A stretch of 64,000 bases of DNA from Aquila chrysaetos chrysaetos (lineage: Eukaryota; Chordata; Aves; Accipitriformes; Accipitridae), in the NCBI RefSeq assembly GCF_900496995.4, contig NC_044029.1, positions 2,170,001 to 2,234,000 on the forward strand. The letters are read 5' to 3'. Below the pieces are notes generated by a model that was not told the origin of the DNA, did not search any database, and worked only from the letters and a program-made list of their open reading frames with translations. Shown piece by piece: positions 61,801 through 64,000 of this stretch. How positions within the stretch are numbered: position 1 is the first letter of the stretch; every line of letters starts with the position of its first letter. A program made the position numbers and the translations under genes.

Positions 61801-62587
61801 TTATTTTTGCTGCTTGCAATGTGGAAGTTGTGTATACCTGGCTACATATGGTTTAGTACATGAGGATTTTATGTTACCTTGTACTCAAAGTATGCATTAA
61901 GGTCTGTCATGTATAGGATTGTCATGTTTGAAACAAGTTTTTGGGGTTCGATAATACTGACCGTTTCTATGTTTGCGTGAGTGGTGTGTGAAAAGACTCA
62001 CAGAATAGAAAAGCCAGTATCGGTCTGTGTGAGGATTTACCATAAAGGAAAGAGAAATTGCTTGAGCAATATTTTACTTGCAAGATGATTATAATTCATG
62101 CAGTGTAAGCTCCTCATTTATGCACAGTGCTTGGCTATGAGCAGATCTGCTGCATGACACATAATTAGATAATAGCCATTGATGACAGCAGCTGTTTCAG
62201 TTCTGCCTGTACCCAAAAAGCACCAATACAGTTTTTCCAAATAGAAAGAAAATAATTTCTTGTATGTATTATTACAGAATTAACTGGGGGAAACTTTATG
62301 TACTGTCAAGAGAGTTGGTGGGAATGTCAGTATTTGAGAAGGTATGGAATGGGTCTTAGAGTGAATGGATGAGTGTACTAAGCTGTCTTTAGGAAGTCAG
62401 CTGGAGTAGTCATCCACACCGAGGTCGTCCTGTGTCATGATGAAATGGAAGCAATTATTTGGAAAGCATCAGCAAAGCAGATGTACCATTCAGTGCTTCA
62501 CCTCCTAGGATGGGAGAGATAAGGGGGGTGGTGTGACACCACACCAGACGCGTCACACAAGTGCTGGTTGTTTGTTGAGTCAGGGTC

Positions 62588-63420
62588 CTAATTAGTGCCT
62601 GGAAAGGAAGATCTGTCTTCGGACTTTGATAAGTCAAAAGGCCTGATGAGTGTTAGGTGGTTCAGGTCCTGTAGAGTAGCCTGAAAAGTCCCACCTGAAA
62701 CTGTAGGGTTGTAGGTAGTGTTTTGGACTTGACTAGTGTGCTGTAAGTTGTGGCCAGCTGAGAGCAGTAGGTCCAGGCTGGGTGTGCAAACTGGAATGTC
62801 CTGTCCTGCTCCAGAGGGTTGGCCTGGGAGCACCTTGGCGAGACGCTGCACAGCAGATCATGCAGATCCTCTCCATGCTGGACATCCAGTGGGCCACGCA
62901 GGGTTCTCCATCTTGCACTCAGCCACCAAATGCACACCTGACCTGATTCTACAGAAGTTCAAGGTGTGATTAAATAGAGCATGCAGGCATTCGTGTGGGG
63001 TGGCCACATTACCCACGGGTAAAGGGGTGATACCCTTCTCCTGTACAAATCGATGTTGGAGGGTGTAAGAAGGTGCCAGTCAGGTATCATAGGTACTGAG
63101 GGGTGTACTTGTAAAGTCTGGTGACGGGTGTAGCTGCTGCAGTGGGTATTGCCGTTTAGGAGTCCCTTGTGATTCCCTATAGCTTGCAGAACGAGGGAAT
63201 GATAGCCCTTGCAGTTCATCTACTGATAGGGGCTTCTTGGGAGGAAACTGCATGGTATTTGGGAATCTATGCAGGACACAACATTGCTGATACAGATGAC
63301 TTCTGGATAAAGGTTGGAAGATAGTCTCTCAGACCACCAAAGTTCTGTCCGCTGTAGATTTGCCTACTGGTTACCCACTGTCTACTGACAGTGGTGGTGA
63401 GATTTTACAGTGCTATGGCA
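62588..63420 (-). pseudogene. Decayed reading frame, origin not recognised
   Basis: A single minus-strand frame runs from about 63420 to a TAG at 62588-62590 (roughly 275 codons) with only four internal stops: one TAA and three TGA. From an ATG at 63253 it reads MQFPPKKPLSVDELQGLSFP, and later stretches such as HECLHALFNHTLN look like real protein. TGA stops are what CpG decay of CGA arginine codons would leave. The block is GC-richer than the surrounding intron. It could be a processed pseudogene or a relic of a transposable element. I do not recognise the parent. Confidence 0.45.
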
Positions 63421-64000
63421 GTGCTGTCTTCCTGGTGCAGACTGTGAGAGTGCCATTGTTTGCGGGACTGGTTTTGTTCAGAAATACTAAACTTTATCCT
63501 CACAAGTGTTTATTTTCAACCTAATGTACTGTGAATATTCTTAAGTAAAGAACTTAAGTGTTTATGTGTCAGAGTGCATCTGGTTAATCTTACTATGTTG
63601 TAGGCATAAAAGGCATTACCTCTCCCTACAAACCCTACCACGAGTACCTTAATTTTTTTTTTTTTTTTTTAAATTCTTTGACGCTTCTGATTTTGGTACT
63701 ATATTCTATCCTGATGTTTTCTTGGGCATTAAAATGTTCTGCAATGAGTGTTTCCTTTTACTGGCTTTAAATGTGTTCTCTTTTAGTTTTGCATGTGTTT
63801 TTGGTCTTATGTTAAGATAAATGAGCATCCAGTTAACTTTTTGTGTAGTGTTCATTACTTTGTCATTATTGTTTTTGTTTATCCTCTTTGTTTCTTAATT
63901 AGTTTCAATATTTTCAGAAATGGATGCAGTGTCCAAGATGAGGGCATGCCATCATATTTTGTGGTGATATTTAGTACTACCTACCATTCGTTTTTTGTAC

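Larger units (their letters stand above)
53606..64000 (+). other. UHRF1BP1L: UHRF1BP1L intron 1 (incomplete)
   Basis: More than 10 kb of AT-rich intron without a supported exon of the host gene. It holds a short CR1 end (55787-55849), a GC-richer block with an open minus-strand frame (59729-60070), an exon-like segment (60889-61035) and a decayed reading frame (62588-63420). Confidence 0.8.

Noticed and set aside
53606-64000. Search for UHRF1BP1L exon 2
   Set aside because: No segment encoding the expected start of the chorein domain (FTKNLSPDKINL-like) with an acceptor was found, so the exon must lie beyond the window.

Overview
The window is vertebrate nuclear DNA, almost certainly from a bird. 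Genes are split into short GT-AG exons, promoters lie in CpG islands, and the dispersed repeats are CR1 LINEs (one ending in ATTCTATG-type octamers) plus avian-type retroviral LTRs. The genes and their order (SCYL2, DEPDC4, ACTR6, UHRF1BP1L/BLTP3B) match human 12q23.1. The species cannot be fixed from the sequence alone.

Layout. (1) 1-22280, minus strand: the 5' part of SCYL2, a pseudokinase of clathrin-dependent traffic. Seven coding exons give residues 1-365, and a non-coding first exon lies in a CpG island; the rest of the gene is beyond position 1. A 562-bp solo LTR (12630-13191) sits in one intron. (2) About 22230-22393: a compact divergent promoter shared by SCYL2 and DEPDC4. (3) 22394-34274, plus: complete DEPDC4, nine coding exons, 529 residues, with a CR1 fragment and a 35-bp triplicated repeat in intron 1. 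(4) 34275-36080: a short convergent 3' region holding both poly(A) signals and a CR1 copy. (5) 36081-44939, minus: complete ACTR6, eleven coding exons, 396 residues, with a 1.3-kb antisense CR1 in intron 2. (6) 45000-53500: repeat-rich intergenic DNA. A CR1 is split by a 1595-bp LTR insertion with a target duplication, and a candidate unrecognised three-exon minus-strand gene lies at 48880-52698. (7) 53562 onward, plus: first coding exon of UHRF1BP1L/BLTP3B in a CpG island, followed by more than 10 kb of intron 1. That intron contains a decayed GC-richer reading frame near 62.6-63.4 kb.

The four recognised genes are housekeeping-type and do not form a pathway: membrane traffic (SCYL2), a DEP-domain protein of unknown role (DEPDC4), H2A.Z-linked chromatin remodelling (ACTR6) and bridge-like lipid transfer (BLTP3B). 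They are linked by shared or closely spaced promoters. Exon boundaries were read by hand from splice sites, and reading phase is continuous through all three main gene models. No bacterial-type features (operons, CRISPR, insertion sequences) are present, and I found no tRNA, rRNA or recognisable small RNA gene.
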